A DNA stretch of 64,000 bases, from assembly GCF_004187715.1 (NCBI RefSeq), contig NZ_QZWF01000004.1, positions 62,001-126,000 on the forward strand, in the 5' to 3' direction. Positions 17,121 through 25,481 of the stretch are shown in pieces. Positions within the stretch are counted from its first letter, which is position 1; each line of letters begins with the position of its first letter. The notes under the pieces were generated by a model that worked only from the letters and a program-made list of their open reading frames with translations, searched no databases and was not told the origin of the DNA. This DNA is from Streptomyces sp. F001. GTDB lineage: Bacteria > Actinomycetota > Actinomycetes > Streptomycetales > Streptomycetaceae. The position numbers and the translations under genes were made by a program.

Positions 17121-17935
17121 AGCTCCTCCGCCAATTTCTTGATGAACCGGGCAGACTCCTCAACGCTAAGCGCCTGCATACGGATCATGCCATGCCGTTG
17201 AGTGAGGATGCTGAGCTTGTCCCCACCGCCGTACAGCGCGCCTGTCTCCTGCCCGTCGGCGAACGCATACTGCTCGTGGTCGGCTGTCTCGACCAGCACG
17301 ATTGGCCCGCTGAGCGCTGCCGGCGGGGCGGACTTGAAGGGCAACACCTGGATCGAGACGTTGCGTTGTTGCCCCTCCTCCAGCAGGTGCTCAAGCTGCC
17401 TGCGCATCACCCCTTCATCGCCGACCACGGCGCGTAGCGCGGCCTCATGGACGACGAAGCTGAAGAGCGCGAGCGGCTTACTGGTCAGCTTTTCCTGTCG
17501 CTTGAGCCTCGCTGCGACCCGTTCCGCCACCGTTTCCTCATCGAGCGGTGGGCAGTCGTTACCGATCAACTCCCGCGCATACTCCCCCGTCTGCAACAGC
17601 CCTGGGATCAGCATCGGCTCGTACCACTGCACTGTGATCGCCTCGGCCTCCACCAGCACGTAGTGCTGTGTACGCTACGGAAACGGCTCCGGCTTCAAGT
17701 GCTCGTGCCCAGCGATCAACTTCCCTCTCGCACCGCACAGTTGATCAGCTGCCTGCAACAACCTGAGCGTCGGCCTCCGCCGCCCACACTCCATCGACTT
17801 GATGTACTCGTAGTCGTAGCCGGCCTCGTTGGCCAGGTCCTGGCGACTGACCCCGGCCTCCTCCCGCCACAGCTTGATCTGCCCACCGCAGTACCGCCAG
17901 TTCTGCTGCGCCTGCTGAGACTCCCCCGAGGCCAC
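17117..17935 (-). pseudogene. WhiJ/Scr1-type XRE regulator split by an in-frame stop
   Basis: Two parts of one regulator lie in the same frame. The first (17675-17935) carries the helix-turn-helix NWRYCGGQIKLWREEAGVSRQ to LKPEPFP. The second (17117-17674) carries the DUF5753 ligand-binding domain (WYEPMLIPGLLQTGEYA). They are joined by KPEPFP-stop-RTQHYV, where relatives read through continuously, commonly with Gln at this point. The TAG at 17675-17677 is one C-to-T change from CAG. GTG 17935 starts the first part, with GGGAGGG 12 bases upstream. The second part has only internal start codons, so the intact protein is not expected without readthrough or suppression. Confidence 0.8.
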
Positions 17936-18072
17936 GCGCTCATCCGCCCTCCCGTCGACACACCGTGTACAAGCACGCTGTGTACCCAAGCCGATACTCC
18001 CGAGGCTAGGCGCCAACCACCAGCCTGATCTCGGCAAATGACGGAGAATCACACGCAAGGAACCGCACACGC

Positions 18073-18591
18073 ATGCCGATGTCATCGAGAGGCCCCGTTC
18101 CCTACCCCTCCCCCTCCGCAATCCCCCAGGACATCGAGTGGCGCTTCCCCCGCCACGCCCGCAGCGTGGGCCGGGCCAGAACCCTCCTCCGCGAACAGGC
18201 CTCGTCCTGGAAGCTCCCGGACGAGGTGACGGAAACGGCGGTGCTCCTGCTCAGCGAGCTGATGACGAACGCGTACCGCCACGCGAAGGTCTCCCCCGGC
18301 CGCGAGATCTGGGCCCGCTGCGTCCTGGATGCTGACCGCCTTCGCGTCTCGGTGGCGGACGCGAACGACACGCTGCCAACACCACGAGACGCCTCACTGA
18401 ACGACGAATCCGGCCGTGGCCTGGCCTTGGTGGCCTCGCTGGCGGACGAGTGGGGCGCGGAGCCTCGTACCGTCGGCTTCGGCAAGACGGTCTGGTTCGA
18501 GCTGGTTCACCGCCAACCGTGCGAACCGCGTCCCCGTCTGACGGGGTCAGACGGTGAGAGCATGCGTCAACGCTTCTCTGATCAGTCTTAG
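18073..18591 (+). CDS. ATP-binding protein, RsbW/SpoIIAB-like (WhiJ-cluster partner)
   Basis: A 172-residue single GHKL ATPase domain. The N box is LLSELMTNAYRHA (near residues 57-69), and the VADANDTLP and ESGRGLALVASLADEWG segments are the G1 and G2 boxes. Proteins of this class act as anti-sigma factors or accompany Scr1/WhiJ regulators and DUF397 proteins, as here, where it is divergent from the regulator. ATG 18073 has AAGGA 11 bases upstream. Its TAG stop spans the junction of an IS insertion: TA comes from the TTA target site and G is the first IS base. The undisturbed sequence would also have read TAG, so the protein is unchanged. Confidence 0.85.
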   Translation: MPMSSRGPVPYPSPSAIPQDIEWRFPRHARSVGRARTLLREQASSWKLPDEVTETAVLLLSELMTNAYRHAKVSPGREIWARCVLDADRLRVSVADANDTLPTPRDASLNDESGRGLALVASLADEWGAEPRTVGFGKTVWFELVHRQPCEPRPRLTGSDGESMRQRFSDQS

Positions 18592-18676
18592 ACGCCATCC
18601 GCTTATCGATCACGGGGCTGGTTTGGTCGAACAGGGTTCCTGTTCGGGTGATCGCGCGAGAACCGGCGCATGACAG

Positions 18677-18731
18677 CAGGGCCTCTTGGTAGCTCGGGGG
18701 TGCGAACCAAACCGATCACCAGGAGGCCCTG
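18677..18731 (+). promoter_or_regulatory. Hairpin sequestering the transposase ribosome binding site
   Basis: CAGGGCCTCTTGGT (18677-18690) pairs with ACCAGGAGGCCCTG (18718-18731), 14 pairs including one G-U. The 3' arm contains the GGAGG ribosome binding site and ends immediately before the TTG start. A smaller hairpin, CGAACAGG/CCTGTTCG (18628-18646), precedes it. Several insertion sequences use such structures to silence transposase translation from transcripts entering from outside; that role here is inferred. Confidence 0.6.
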
Positions 18732-19673
18732 TTGTCGCAGTCTTTCGCGCTCGCGGGTGTGGAGTCCAACTCGCCTTCCCCGTCGTGTGACTGCCTCGCG
18801 CACAGGTTCGGCAATGCTGCAGACCGGCCGGACCGCACCCCGTGCTACGTCTCCGACATGACGGACGCGGAGTGGCAGGTCGTCCGGGCGGTGCTGCCGG
18901 TCCCGGCCTGGCTGGAGGGGCGGGGCGGGCGGCCGGAGGGCTTCTGCCACCGGCAGATGATCGACGCAGTCCGCTACGTCGTCGACAACGGAGTCAAGTG
19001 GGCCAACCTGCCCACGGACTTCCCACCGTATCGACGGGTGCACGCCTTCGCCCGCCGCTGGCAGGTGACGGGCCTGCTCGCCGAGCTCCACGACCGGCTG
19101 CGGGACCGCGTCAGGCAGAAGGAGGGCCGCACGGTGGACCCGAGTGCGGCGATCGTGGACTCGCAGTCACTGCGGGCGGCGGCGAACATCCCGCGCTCGA
19201 CATCCGGTTGGGACGGCGGGAAGAAGGTGGGCGGCCGCAAGCGGCACCTGGCGGTCGACTGCCTCGGCCTGGTTCTGGTGGTGTTGGTGACCGCGGCGAG
19301 CGTGCAGGACCGGGACGCCGCAGTGCCGCTGCTGGAACGGCTGCGCAAGCTGTACTTCTCCGTCCGCCTCGTCTGGGCGGACGGCGGCTATGCAGGCCGG
19401 CTCGTCGACTGGGCGGCCGAGAAGCTCCAGCTCACCCTCGACATCGTCAAACGCTCCGATACCACCACGGGCTTCGTGGTGCTCCCGCGCAGGTGGGTGG
19501 TGGAGAGAACGCTGAGCTGGCTGATGCGCTCGCGTCGCCTGGTGCGCGATGTCGAGACGCTGCCCGCCATGCACGAGGCCATGGTGCTGTGGTCGATGAC
19601 CATGCTCATGAGCGGTCGCCTGGCCGGACGCCGCCGAGGTGGCTTCAGCCGGCCGGAACCGCGAGCGCGGTGA
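18732..19673 (+). CDS. IS5-family DDE transposase
   Basis: A 313-residue transposase. The N-terminal MTDAEWQVVRAVLP motif starts near residue 43. The catalytic triad is visible as Asp in AIVDSQSLR (near 142), Asp in VWADGGYAG (near 220) and Glu in RWVVERTLSWL (near 260), with the family's spacing. The frame is intact, so the element may be active. TTG 18732 has GGAGG 6 bases upstream, inside a hairpin. Its 3' end overlaps the convergent passenger gene by 29 bp. Confidence 0.9.
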   Translation: MSQSFALAGVESNSPSPSCDCLAHRFGNAADRPDRTPCYVSDMTDAEWQVVRAVLPVPAWLEGRGGRPEGFCHRQMIDAVRYVVDNGVKWANLPTDFPPYRRVHAFARRWQVTGLLAELHDRLRDRVRQKEGRTVDPSAAIVDSQSLRAAANIPRSTSGWDGGKKVGGRKRHLAVDCLGLVLVVLVTAASVQDRDAAVPLLERLRKLYFSVRLVWADGGYAGRLVDWAAEKLQLTLDIVKRSDTTTGFVVLPRRWVVERTLSWLMRSRRLVRDVETLPAMHEAMVLWSMTMLMSGRLAGRRRGGFSRPEPRAR

Positions 19674-20157
19674 ACACCCCGGGCCGCACCTGGAGGGCCC
19701 ATCCCCGCTCCACCAGGCGTTTCGCCTTCGACCGCAGCCCCTCGACCTTCGCAGGGACCGCCTCCAGCCCCAGAGCCGTGGCCAGCTGCTGGCAGCGCAT
19801 GCCCGCCTGTCCCGCTTCCGACTCCAGCACCGACACAATCCGCTGGTAGTCCGGCGCGAGGACCGACGCCGCCATGCCCTCGGTCCGGTGCGGCACCAGG
19901 GACCCCGCCACGGCGCTGCGCACCGGCTCCGCAACCGCGGAGGGTGGCTCGGCCAGTACCTCGGCCACTGTGATCCGGGCATCCGCCAGCCGCTGAAGCG
20001 TGCGTTCTGCCTCCCTGAGCGCGGCCTGCACTCGCTCAGCCTCCTCCCGCAACCGCGCGACCTCTTCCCGGACCTTCTTCTCCCGGGCCTCCAGCAGACC
20101 AAGCACCGACGACACCAGCCACCTCCACGAGCGAGACGAGCCAACGAACACGCTCAT
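19645..20157 (-). CDS. IS passenger protein, coiled coil plus C-terminal winged-helix-like region
   Basis: A 170-residue protein inside the insertion sequence, transcribed against the transposase. Residues about 15-75 form a heptad-rich coiled coil (EAREKKVREEVARLREEAER). The C-terminal part (about 110-170: DYQRIVSVLES, GMRCQQLATALGLE, KRLVERGWAL) reads like a small winged helix. No catalytic motif is visible. ATG 20157 (MSVFVGSSRSW) was chosen; GTG 20211 would extend it by 18 residues into the terminal repeat. The inverted repeats outside the gene show that it moves with the element. A role in regulating transposition or targeting is inference. Confidence 0.7.
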   Translation of the reverse strand: MSVFVGSSRSWRWLVSSVLGLLEAREKKVREEVARLREEAERVQAALREAERTLQRLADARITVAEVLAEPPSAVAEPVRSAVAGSLVPHRTEGMAASVLAPDYQRIVSVLESEAGQAGMRCQQLATALGLEAVPAKVEGLRSKAKRLVERGWALQVRPGVFTALAVPAG

Positions 20158-20179
20158 CTCTCCCGCCACCGAACGGAGT

Positions 20180-23100
20180 TCATGCCCGCCCACCCCGAAC
20201 CAAAAGATCACGTTCGGAAAGCGGATGGCGTCTTAGTTTGGCCAACTGACGCTGACGTACCCGCTGCTGCTCGTGCAGCGTCTCGGCCTGCTTCTCGAAC
20301 TCCCGTTGGTCCACTCTGCTCGGCAGCTCCATTTCCACGTCAAGCAGCCGGGCCGCGTTGAGGACCGTCATGTCGTTCACCGAGGTCCGTGCCACCTCGT
20401 AGATACGATCCTGCGCGCGGGGCAGCCGCAGCCATGCCGCCAGATAGTCGGACGACAGCAGATCCGCCCTGGGCCTGAGGCGGATGACCTGGGCCCCGAA
20501 TGTAGCGAGGGCCAGTTGTCCCTGCCACACCGCCGCCCGGAAGCCGTGATCCGTCCTGACGGCGGCGAGCAGCACGTCTCCTGGCTCCAGCAGGGCGCCA
20601 GCCTGGCGGGCGGACCCCAGGTCGATACGGCGGAGCCGGGACGGGTCAAGGTGAATCCCTCCCGCGGAGAGATTGCCCAGGCCGATGACCGGGATCCCGC
20701 CGTCCGACTCGCGGGCGCGGGCCCAGTTCCCGCCCTGCGCGGACACCAGGACGTCACGCAGCGGCCGACGTGCCGCTCCGTCCTCCCCCGCCGCGCTGGG
20801 GTCCAACAGCGCGAGCGGGCCCCACAGTGCGGCGAACTCCAGTTTGGCCAGCGCTCCTTCGACGGTCTTCTCCGCGTCGATCAGCTCATGGACGGCGGCC
20901 ACGATCTCCTGCCGCCCGGAGGCGGTTCGCGCACTGTTCGCCGTGAGGTTCCAGGCGCGCCGCTGTGACCAGGGGTTGTTCTGGACCGTGCCGTCGGACA
21001 GCTGGTTGTCGATCTCCCGGAACGACAGCCGGTACTTCTCCTGCCATCTCTCGTACGCCTGGACGAGCTCCTGCCGCCGTCCCGCGACCAGCTCCTCCAG
21101 CCTGCTCGACAGCGTGTTCCGCAGGGTGTCGAGGACGACGTCCCGCTCTCCGTCCACCGTGGCCAGCGCACGACGCGCGCCTTCCAGTCGCGCCAGAAAC
21201 TCCTCCTCCAGCAGAGTGATCGCCTTCCGGGCCTCGGTCCGCTGCCGTTTGAGCGCACGCCTTCCGGCCTCGTCGAACGCCGGCGCCGCCGAAGGGCCTG
21301 TCTCATCGGGCTCCCCTAGCTCTCCCGGGGTCTCGGCCAGGGCCTGTGCCTGCGCTTTCTCCGCCTCCGCCGCCTCTGCGGTCAGATCGGCGTACGTTCT
21401 CTCCGCCCGGGCCAGCTCTTCCAGGAACTCCGGTACGAGGGCCGCGACCGCCTTGTGCTGGTACGCCTGCCGCCGCTCCGCCACCGTACGTGGGCTGGAC
21501 CGGCCCGTGAGGGGGTCCCCTTCCCGGACCAGCATCCGCTCGACCGTCTCCACCCAGCCGTCCACGACGCCGGCGAAACCGGTTGCCGACAGCACCTTGA
21601 GCTCGTTCTTCACGTCGTGCCACCAGCCGATCACCGCGCCGCCCAGTGCGTACTGGTCGAGGAGGCCGACCGTAAGCAGCCGCTGCACCAGGGATTCGGT
21701 CATTGTCCGGCGCAGCTGGGCGAGTTGGGCCTTGCGCCCGGGTTCCGTGCGGTCGTCGTCCGCCGTGGGTAGCAGTGCCGCGATCTGCTCCGCCTCGGCC
21801 TTCCACCAGTCCTCCACGGCGACCCACAACTGCTGCTCGCGTCCGTGGGCGAGTTCGGCCAGTGCTGCCAGGTCCGGCTGTTCGTCCGATGGCCGGAAGT
21901 CGACGTAGGCGGGGTCGTCGGCGCGTACGGCGAACAGGTCCGCCACCTCGATGCCGTACGCGTCCAGAAGGGACCTGCTGTCCTCAATCTCGACGACCGG
22001 GACTCCGCCCTCCATGTAGGCCTTGATGTCCTGCCGCTCCGGAGGCGGTGTGCTGTCGACGTACCGGCGGATGGTGAGGTTGGAGTCGCTGTCACGCAAC
22101 TCCTCGCTGGACACGACCCGTGCGAAGCCCTCGACGTCCTCGAAGGCGTGGAAGGCGGAGGCGATCTTCGCGATGTGTTCGGGGAGGAGGACGTTCCGGG
22201 CGCGCTCCGCATGGAACTCGCGGTCGGCATTGATGAACAACACCTTGCCGCGCCGCGCGGGCACCTTCCGGCCCGGTGCTCGGAGCACGAGGACGCAGGC
22301 CGGGACTCCGGTGCCGTAGAACAGGTTCGGCGCGAGGCCGACGACCGCCTCAATCAGGTCGGCCTCCAGCATCCTCGCCCTGATCTCCTTCTCCCGGCCG
22401 CCGCGGAACAGGACTCCGTGGGGCACGACGGTGAACACCGAGCCACCGCGCCGCTTCACCATGTCCAGCATGTGCTGGACGAACATGAGGTCGGCCTTGC
22501 CGCGCTCCGGGGCGAGGCCGTACGGCATCCGCTCCGGAAGGCCAGGGATCTCGGACAACCTGTAGTTCATGGAGAACGGCGGATTACTGAGCGCGAGGTC
22601 GAAGTCGCGCTCAGGATGGAGGGGGTTGGTGAGGCTGTCGCCGGTCTTCAGGGAGAAGTGCTTGGCGCCATGGAAGAGCATGTTCATGGTGGCCATGACC
22701 CAGGAGCCGCTGTTGGCATCCTGCCCGGCGAGCAGCAGGTCGTCGGGGTCCTCGCCGTGCTCATCGATGTACTCCCGGGCATGGAGAAGCATTCCGCCGG
22801 AGCCCATACACGGGTCGTAGACACGCATGCCGGGTTCCGGGCGCGCCAGTTCCACCATCAGGCGGACGACGGGGCGGGGTGTGTAGAACTCCCCACCCTT
22901 GCTGCCAGCGGAGTCCGCGAAGTTCTTGATCAGGTACTCGTACGCGGCACCGATCATGTCCGGAAACTCGAGGTCCTCGTCGCGCAACCGGATGCGGTCG
23001 AAGTGCGCGATGAGCGCTGTGAGTCGCTGCTCGACGACGGCTGTACGGCGGACGTCAACATGGGCAAACAGGCCGTACAGCGCGGCGTCCTGCGCTTCGA

Positions 23101-23437
23101 GCGCGTCGAGGGCGTGCTGGAGGCGTGCCACAGCCCCGTCGTAGACGTCTCCGGTCAGCTGCTCCCAACGCGCCCGCTGAGGGACGAAGAGGACACCGCG
23201 CTCGATGTACGGCTCCTGCCGCTCGGCCTCGCGCTCCGCATCCCCGGCGCTGTCGCCCGCCGCCAGCCACTCCCGGACGATCGCTTCCCTGGTCGCCTCG
23301 AACCGGTCGTTGACGCGCTTCAGAAACAGCAGCACGGAGACGAGGTCGCGGCTGTCGGCAGCGTCCACAGCGCCGCGCAGAACGTCGACGGCGGCGAAGA
23401 GATGGCGCTCCCACTGCGCGAGCGTGAGCTTGGCCAC
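20180..23437 (-). CDS. hsdMS: Fused type I DNA methylase-specificity protein (HsdM-HsdS)
   Basis: A 1085-residue fusion. Residues about 3-150 are an HsdM N-terminal domain. The N6-adenine methylase core has VYDPCMGSGG (motif I, near 207) and LSNPPFSMNY (motif IV, near 284). A long charged helical region (about 480-880) follows, then one HsdS-type target-recognition domain (about 890-1065: GIPVIGLGNLS, LEPGDVLLAAVRTD) with a coiled-coil tail. GTG 23437 has GGGGGAG 6 bases upstream. The last 17 residues are encoded by the IS terminal repeat; without the IS the chain would end RLIREALTHALTV at 18547. It lies 29 bp after rloB, probably in one operon, with no intact hsdR nearby. Confidence 0.85.
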   Translation of the reverse strand: MAKLTLAQWERHLFAAVDVLRGAVDAADSRDLVSVLLFLKRVNDRFEATREAIVREWLAAGDSAGDAEREAERQEPYIERGVLFVPQRARWEQLTGDVYDGAVARLQHALDALEAQDAALYGLFAHVDVRRTAVVEQRLTALIAHFDRIRLRDEDLEFPDMIGAAYEYLIKNFADSAGSKGGEFYTPRPVVRLMVELARPEPGMRVYDPCMGSGGMLLHAREYIDEHGEDPDDLLLAGQDANSGSWVMATMNMLFHGAKHFSLKTGDSLTNPLHPERDFDLALSNPPFSMNYRLSEIPGLPERMPYGLAPERGKADLMFVQHMLDMVKRRGGSVFTVVPHGVLFRGGREKEIRARMLEADLIEAVVGLAPNLFYGTGVPACVLVLRAPGRKVPARRGKVLFINADREFHAERARNVLLPEHIAKIASAFHAFEDVEGFARVVSSEELRDSDSNLTIRRYVDSTPPPERQDIKAYMEGGVPVVEIEDSRSLLDAYGIEVADLFAVRADDPAYVDFRPSDEQPDLAALAELAHGREQQLWVAVEDWWKAEAEQIAALLPTADDDRTEPGRKAQLAQLRRTMTESLVQRLLTVGLLDQYALGGAVIGWWHDVKNELKVLSATGFAGVVDGWVETVERMLVREGDPLTGRSSPRTVAERRQAYQHKAVAALVPEFLEELARAERTYADLTAEAAEAEKAQAQALAETPGELGEPDETGPSAAPAFDEAGRRALKRQRTEARKAITLLEEEFLARLEGARRALATVDGERDVVLDTLRNTLSSRLEELVAGRRQELVQAYERWQEKYRLSFREIDNQLSDGTVQNNPWSQRRAWNLTANSARTASGRQEIVAAVHELIDAEKTVEGALAKLEFAALWGPLALLDPSAAGEDGAARRPLRDVLVSAQGGNWARARESDGGIPVIGLGNLSAGGIHLDPSRLRRIDLGSARQAGALLEPGDVLLAAVRTDHGFRAAVWQGQLALATFGAQVIRLRPRADLLSSDYLAAWLRLPRAQDRIYEVARTSVNDMTVLNAARLLDVEMELPSRVDQREFEKQAETLHEQQRVRQRQLAKLRRHPLSERDLLVRGGRA

Positions 23438-23466
23438 GTACGGCTCCCCCTGTGATGTCTGGCCTT

Positions 23467-24162
23467 CTAGTAGTCGACGACGTCCAGCCCGTCCTCGACG
23501 AATTTCCATATGTCCGTGTATGCGTCCCAGGTGTTCTGGTCCGGTCGGCCCCCGTGTCGCGCGACGGTGCCCTGCGCATAGCGCCGTGCGGTCTTGTACC
23601 GGCCGGTGAGCTGCGCGGGCATGACCCTCTTGGGCTCGAACCTGTCCTTTGGATAGGTCTGCACGAACCCCGGCTGCTGGCGCAGCCTGTCCGCCGCCTT
23701 GTCGCACACTCCGCCGAAGCTGCTCGTGTAGTCCTGGTAGTGCAGCAGGCGCCAGAGTTCGAAGCAGGGGTGGGAGTACGCAATGTGCAGCTTCGCCTTC
23801 TTGGCTCTGGCAAAGGCCGTGGATATGTCCTCGTGCTGATCGCGGTCGAACAGGCACCACACCTGCGGCCAGTTCCAGTGCTCGGGTTCGATGCCGGCCT
23901 TCTTCGCGGCGCGCTGGACCTCGTCCCACTTCCGGATGGCGTCCTCCACGAGCGGAAGAGGCTTGCGACGCTTGGTCGGCGCACTGCGATTCTCGACCGT
24001 GCAGGCGATCTTATGCGGTGTCCTGCGAGTGCCGTTGTGCGTCACGAAGCTGATGAAGCTTGGCTCGGTGACCTCACCTTCCGTGAAGACGTACACCTCC
24101 CGGCGGAGTTCCTTCGTCTTCTTGACACGTACCAGATCGTCCCGTCCCCTGCGCCTTGCCAT
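23467..24162 (-). CDS. rloB: RloB-like protein with Toprim-type motifs
   Basis: A 231-residue protein of the RloB type, a family first noted inside type I restriction loci. YVFTEGEVTEPSF (near residues 24-36) supplies the Glu and VWCLFDRDQHED (near 100-112) the DxD of a Toprim-like metal site, as in OLD-family and PARIS AriB nucleases. CFELWRLLHYQDY (near 135) is the other conserved segment. Its ATG overlaps the rloA stop as TGATG, indicating translational coupling. A nuclease effector controlled by the RloA ATPase is the likely role, inferred from motifs and pairing rather than known for this protein. Confidence 0.8.
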   Translation of the reverse strand: MARRRGRDDLVRVKKTKELRREVYVFTEGEVTEPSFISFVTHNGTRRTPHKIACTVENRSAPTKRRKPLPLVEDAIRKWDEVQRAAKKAGIEPEHWNWPQVWCLFDRDQHEDISTAFARAKKAKLHIAYSHPCFELWRLLHYQDYTSSFGGVCDKAADRLRQQPGFVQTYPKDRFEPKRVMPAQLTGRYKTARRYAQGTVARHGGRPDQNTWDAYTDIWKFVEDGLDVVDY

Positions 24163-25421
24163 CAGGAACTCTCTGCCTCCCCTGTCAGTGCCATGAGCAC
24201 CATGCGTCCGATCTGGCCCTGGTCGACCTTCGGAACAGCTCCGTAGGCGCCTGCGAGGTAGGAGTCCTCCAAGTCCTCCTCTGGGCCGGGGTTGAAGTCG
24301 CTCAGCGGATACAGCTCCGTCGCCCCGCGCTTGTCCTTCTCCGTCAGCCAGATCTGGCCCGGTTCCAGGGACCGGCCGCCCCTCGGGGTCTTGAGCAGCG
24401 ACGCGTCGTGCGAGGTGAACAGCAGTTGAGCGTTGGCCCTGTTGGACCAGGGCGCCTGGAAGAGGCGTACCACCTCCGACGCGAACCGCGGATGCAGGCT
24501 GGCGTCGAGCTCGTCGATCAGCAGGACGGCACCGCTGTCGATGGCCAGCAGCAGCGGGCCAATGAGCGCGAACCAGGAACGCGTGCCGAACGACTCCTGC
24601 TCCCAGTCCAGGGCCACGGCCGTACCGCCGTCGGTGCCGTGCAGCAGCCACCACTTGAGCGCCGTCCCACCCGGCTGCCGCTCCACCTCGGCTCCCTGAA
24701 TACCGAGGTCGGCCACCTTGAGGAGCTCTCGTACGCGGTCCCTGGTCCGCTCGTCCAACAGTTGCCGCGCGGTGTAGGCCTCACGCTCCCTGAGCTCCGT
24801 CTCGGGTGTGATGTCCCAGAGATTCGACCTGAACCAGGAGTAGATCTTGGACAGTTGGGGGTGGTTGTCGCTTGCCGCCCTGCTGAGCAGCAGAGCGTTG
24901 GGACGCGTAGAGCGCGCCAGGCGGGCCCGGTCTTGGACTCGATCGCCGGGGAAGTCGTAGGTGTGCTCCCGTGAGGCGTCACGGTCCAGCCATACCTGAC
25001 GCCGTCCCTTCGGGTAGGCGTGGAGCCATTCCGACTCGACTCTGCTGTCGCCGAGTTCGAACCCGTAGGTCCAGCGCACGCCGTCATCCAGGACGAAATC
25101 GACCTCGTAGAACGTGCTCTGCGCTGCCGACTCGGCGTCGAGGGCGAAGGGGTCACGGTCAGGGACACCCGTGTACGAGGTCCAGGGTCCGTAGGAGTTC
25201 AGAACCGCTTCTCGCATCTTCTTCAGCGCCGTGATGACATTGGACTTCCCGGAGGCGTTCGCCCCGAAGACGCCGAGGACCGGATAGACCTGCAGCTGCT
25301 TGCCGTCGGACAGCTCGATCGCGCGGGCCGCCTCGGGCTCCTCACCTGGCGGCACAACGAAGGACAGCTCCTGCTCGTCGCGCAGCGACCGTACGTTCGC
25401 CGTGCGGAACCGCAGCAGCAT
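24162..25421 (-). CDS. rloA: RloA-like AAA ATPase (OLD/AAA15-type)
   Basis: A 419-residue ABC/SMC-like ATPase. The N-terminal LLRFRTANVRSLRDEQELSF strand pattern is typical of AAA15/AAA21 proteins. Walker A is GANASGKSN (near residue 54), a signature-like ESFGTRSW lies near 290, and Walker B is VLLIDELDASLHP (near 315), followed by a TSHD His switch. It pairs with rloB downstream. Such ATPase plus Toprim-effector pairs (PARIS, OLD, Gabija) act in phage defence by sensing an invader and releasing the effector; that role here is inferred. ATG 25421 has GGGAGGG 4 bases upstream. It heads the rloA-rloB-hsdMS operon. Confidence 0.8.
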   Translation of the reverse strand: MLLRFRTANVRSLRDEQELSFVVPPGEEPEAARAIELSDGKQLQVYPVLGVFGANASGKSNVITALKKMREAVLNSYGPWTSYTGVPDRDPFALDAESAAQSTFYEVDFVLDDGVRWTYGFELGDSRVESEWLHAYPKGRRQVWLDRDASREHTYDFPGDRVQDRARLARSTRPNALLLSRAASDNHPQLSKIYSWFRSNLWDITPETELREREAYTARQLLDERTRDRVRELLKVADLGIQGAEVERQPGGTALKWWLLHGTDGGTAVALDWEQESFGTRSWFALIGPLLLAIDSGAVLLIDELDASLHPRFASEVVRLFQAPWSNRANAQLLFTSHDASLLKTPRGGRSLEPGQIWLTEKDKRGATELYPLSDFNPGPEEDLEDSYLAGAYGAVPKVDQGQIGRMVLMALTGEAESS

Positions 25422-25481
25422 GCAGCCCTCCCTTCTGGCACACAGAGTAACCGGGTGATCGCATACGCGCCTACCGATCGT

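Larger units (their letters stand above)
18588..20235 (+). mobile_element. Complete IS5-family (IS1031-type) insertion sequence with passenger gene
   Basis: The element runs from 18591 to 20232 (1642 bp). Its ends are 14-bp perfect inverted repeats, GACGCCATCCGCTT at 18591-18604 and AAGCGGATGGCGTC at 20219-20232, with partial similarity further in. It is flanked by TTA at 18588-18590 and 20233-20235. A three-base TNA duplication is characteristic of the IS1031 group. Removing the element and one TTA restores an uninterrupted reading frame for the end of hsdMS, confirming the boundaries. It carries a DDE transposase and a convergent coiled-coil gene. Confidence 0.9.
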
